DNA of 5,000 nucleotides from Candidatus Pacearchaeota archaeon (GTDB lineage Archaea > Nanobdellota > Nanobdellia > Pacearchaeales > GW2011-AR1): NCBI GenBank assembly GCA_016234065.1, contig JACQLJ010000037.1:1-5000 (forward strand), in the 5' to 3' direction. The notes below the pieces were generated by a model. The model was not told where the DNA came from, ran no database searches, and saw nothing but the letters and a program-made list of their open reading frames with translations. Positions within the stretch are counted from its first letter, which is position 1. The number at the start of each line of letters is the position of its first letter. Shown here in pieces: positions 4,787 to 5,000 of the stretch. A program made the translations under genes and the position numbers.

Positions 4787-4981
4787 ATGGAATTAAAAAT
4801 AAATGACAGGGTAAAAGTAGATATCCCTTTAAATAGTAGCATTCAAAAATTGAATGGAAAAGAGGGGATAATAGTAAGTACCTCAAGTGGAAATTCTGAT
4901 TTTCCTATCTCGGTTAGATTAAATGATAAGATGTATCCGGGCGTTCATAATTTTAAGTCTTATGAATTAGAAAAAGTTTAA
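4787..4981 (+). CDS. small probable beta-barrel (SH3/KOW-like) protein, 64 aa
   Basis: The sequence opens MELKINDRVKVDIP, then NGKEGIIVSTSS, FPISVRLND and SYELEKV. This pattern of short strands with 'd.V.V...' followed by 'G.eG.I' and a closing 'V.l.d...........eL..v' is typical of small SH3-like/KOW-type barrels that bind nucleic acid or proteins. The assignment rests on pattern alone. It starts one base after the preceding TAA, so it belongs to the same operon. No specific function can be given. Confidence 0.7.
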   Translation: MELKINDRVKVDIPLNSSIQKLNGKEGIIVSTSSGNSDFPISVRLNDKMYPGVHNFKSYELEKV

Positions 4982-4984
4982 TAA

Positions 4985-5000
4985 ATGCTTAATTTAATAC
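4985..5000 (+). CDS. start of a further gene (partial)
   Basis: An ATG three bases after the previous stop opens a frame (M-L-N-L-I) that runs off the window. The tight spacing matches the other genes, but five codons are too few to confirm it. Confidence 0.35.

Overview
The window reads as an AT-rich, densely packed mobile or viral-type genome segment, such as a phage, archaeal virus or plasmid. Small genes all lie on the + strand and are joined by 0-6 base gaps or 1-4 base overlaps. Several junctions have the same form: a TAA stop, one A, then ATG. Ile ATA and Arg AGA/AGG codons are frequent. This fits an AT-rich archaeon or bacterium and does not decide between them. No rRNA, tRNA, CRISPR array or clear terminator is visible. 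Most proteins are small and unrecognised.

Region 1 (1-914) holds the 3' end of an unknown gene, a 95-aa unknown, a 102-aa protein with DnaJ-type CxxCxGxG zinc repeats but no J domain, and an unknown gene (from 696) that is interrupted near its 3' end. Region 2 (898-2167, minus strand) is a complete-looking TnpB-only IS200/IS605-type element. It has a terminal hairpin at each end, an intact RuvC/zinc-finger TnpB and no TnpA, and is visibly richer in G+C than its surroundings. Removing 898-2167 restores an 83-codon host gene whose stop overlaps the Shine-Dalgarno of the next gene. The pre-insertion site can therefore be read directly. Region 3 (2227-2817) has two small unknown acidic/charged proteins. 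The second may be frameshifted at a seven-A tract.

Region 4 (2819-4432) is the most unusual part. A short reading frame starts like an E1/ThiF-family Rossmann protein (RKALVIGYGG), then breaks off. It is followed by a LAGLIDADG homing endonuclease gene, and the next base begins a full-length ThiF-family gene that starts RKVMIVGVGG. The layout suggests a homing endonuclease gene that broke a thiF-like gene at its nucleotide-binding motif and carried or acquired a divergent replacement 5' end. Region 5 (4432-5000) has a 117-aa unknown translationally coupled to the ThiF-like gene, a 64-aa probable small beta-barrel protein, and the first codons of one more gene.

Together this looks like one co-transcribed cassette of small accessory genes that two kinds of selfish nuclease-encoding element have invaded: one RNA-guided (TnpB) and one a homing endonuclease.
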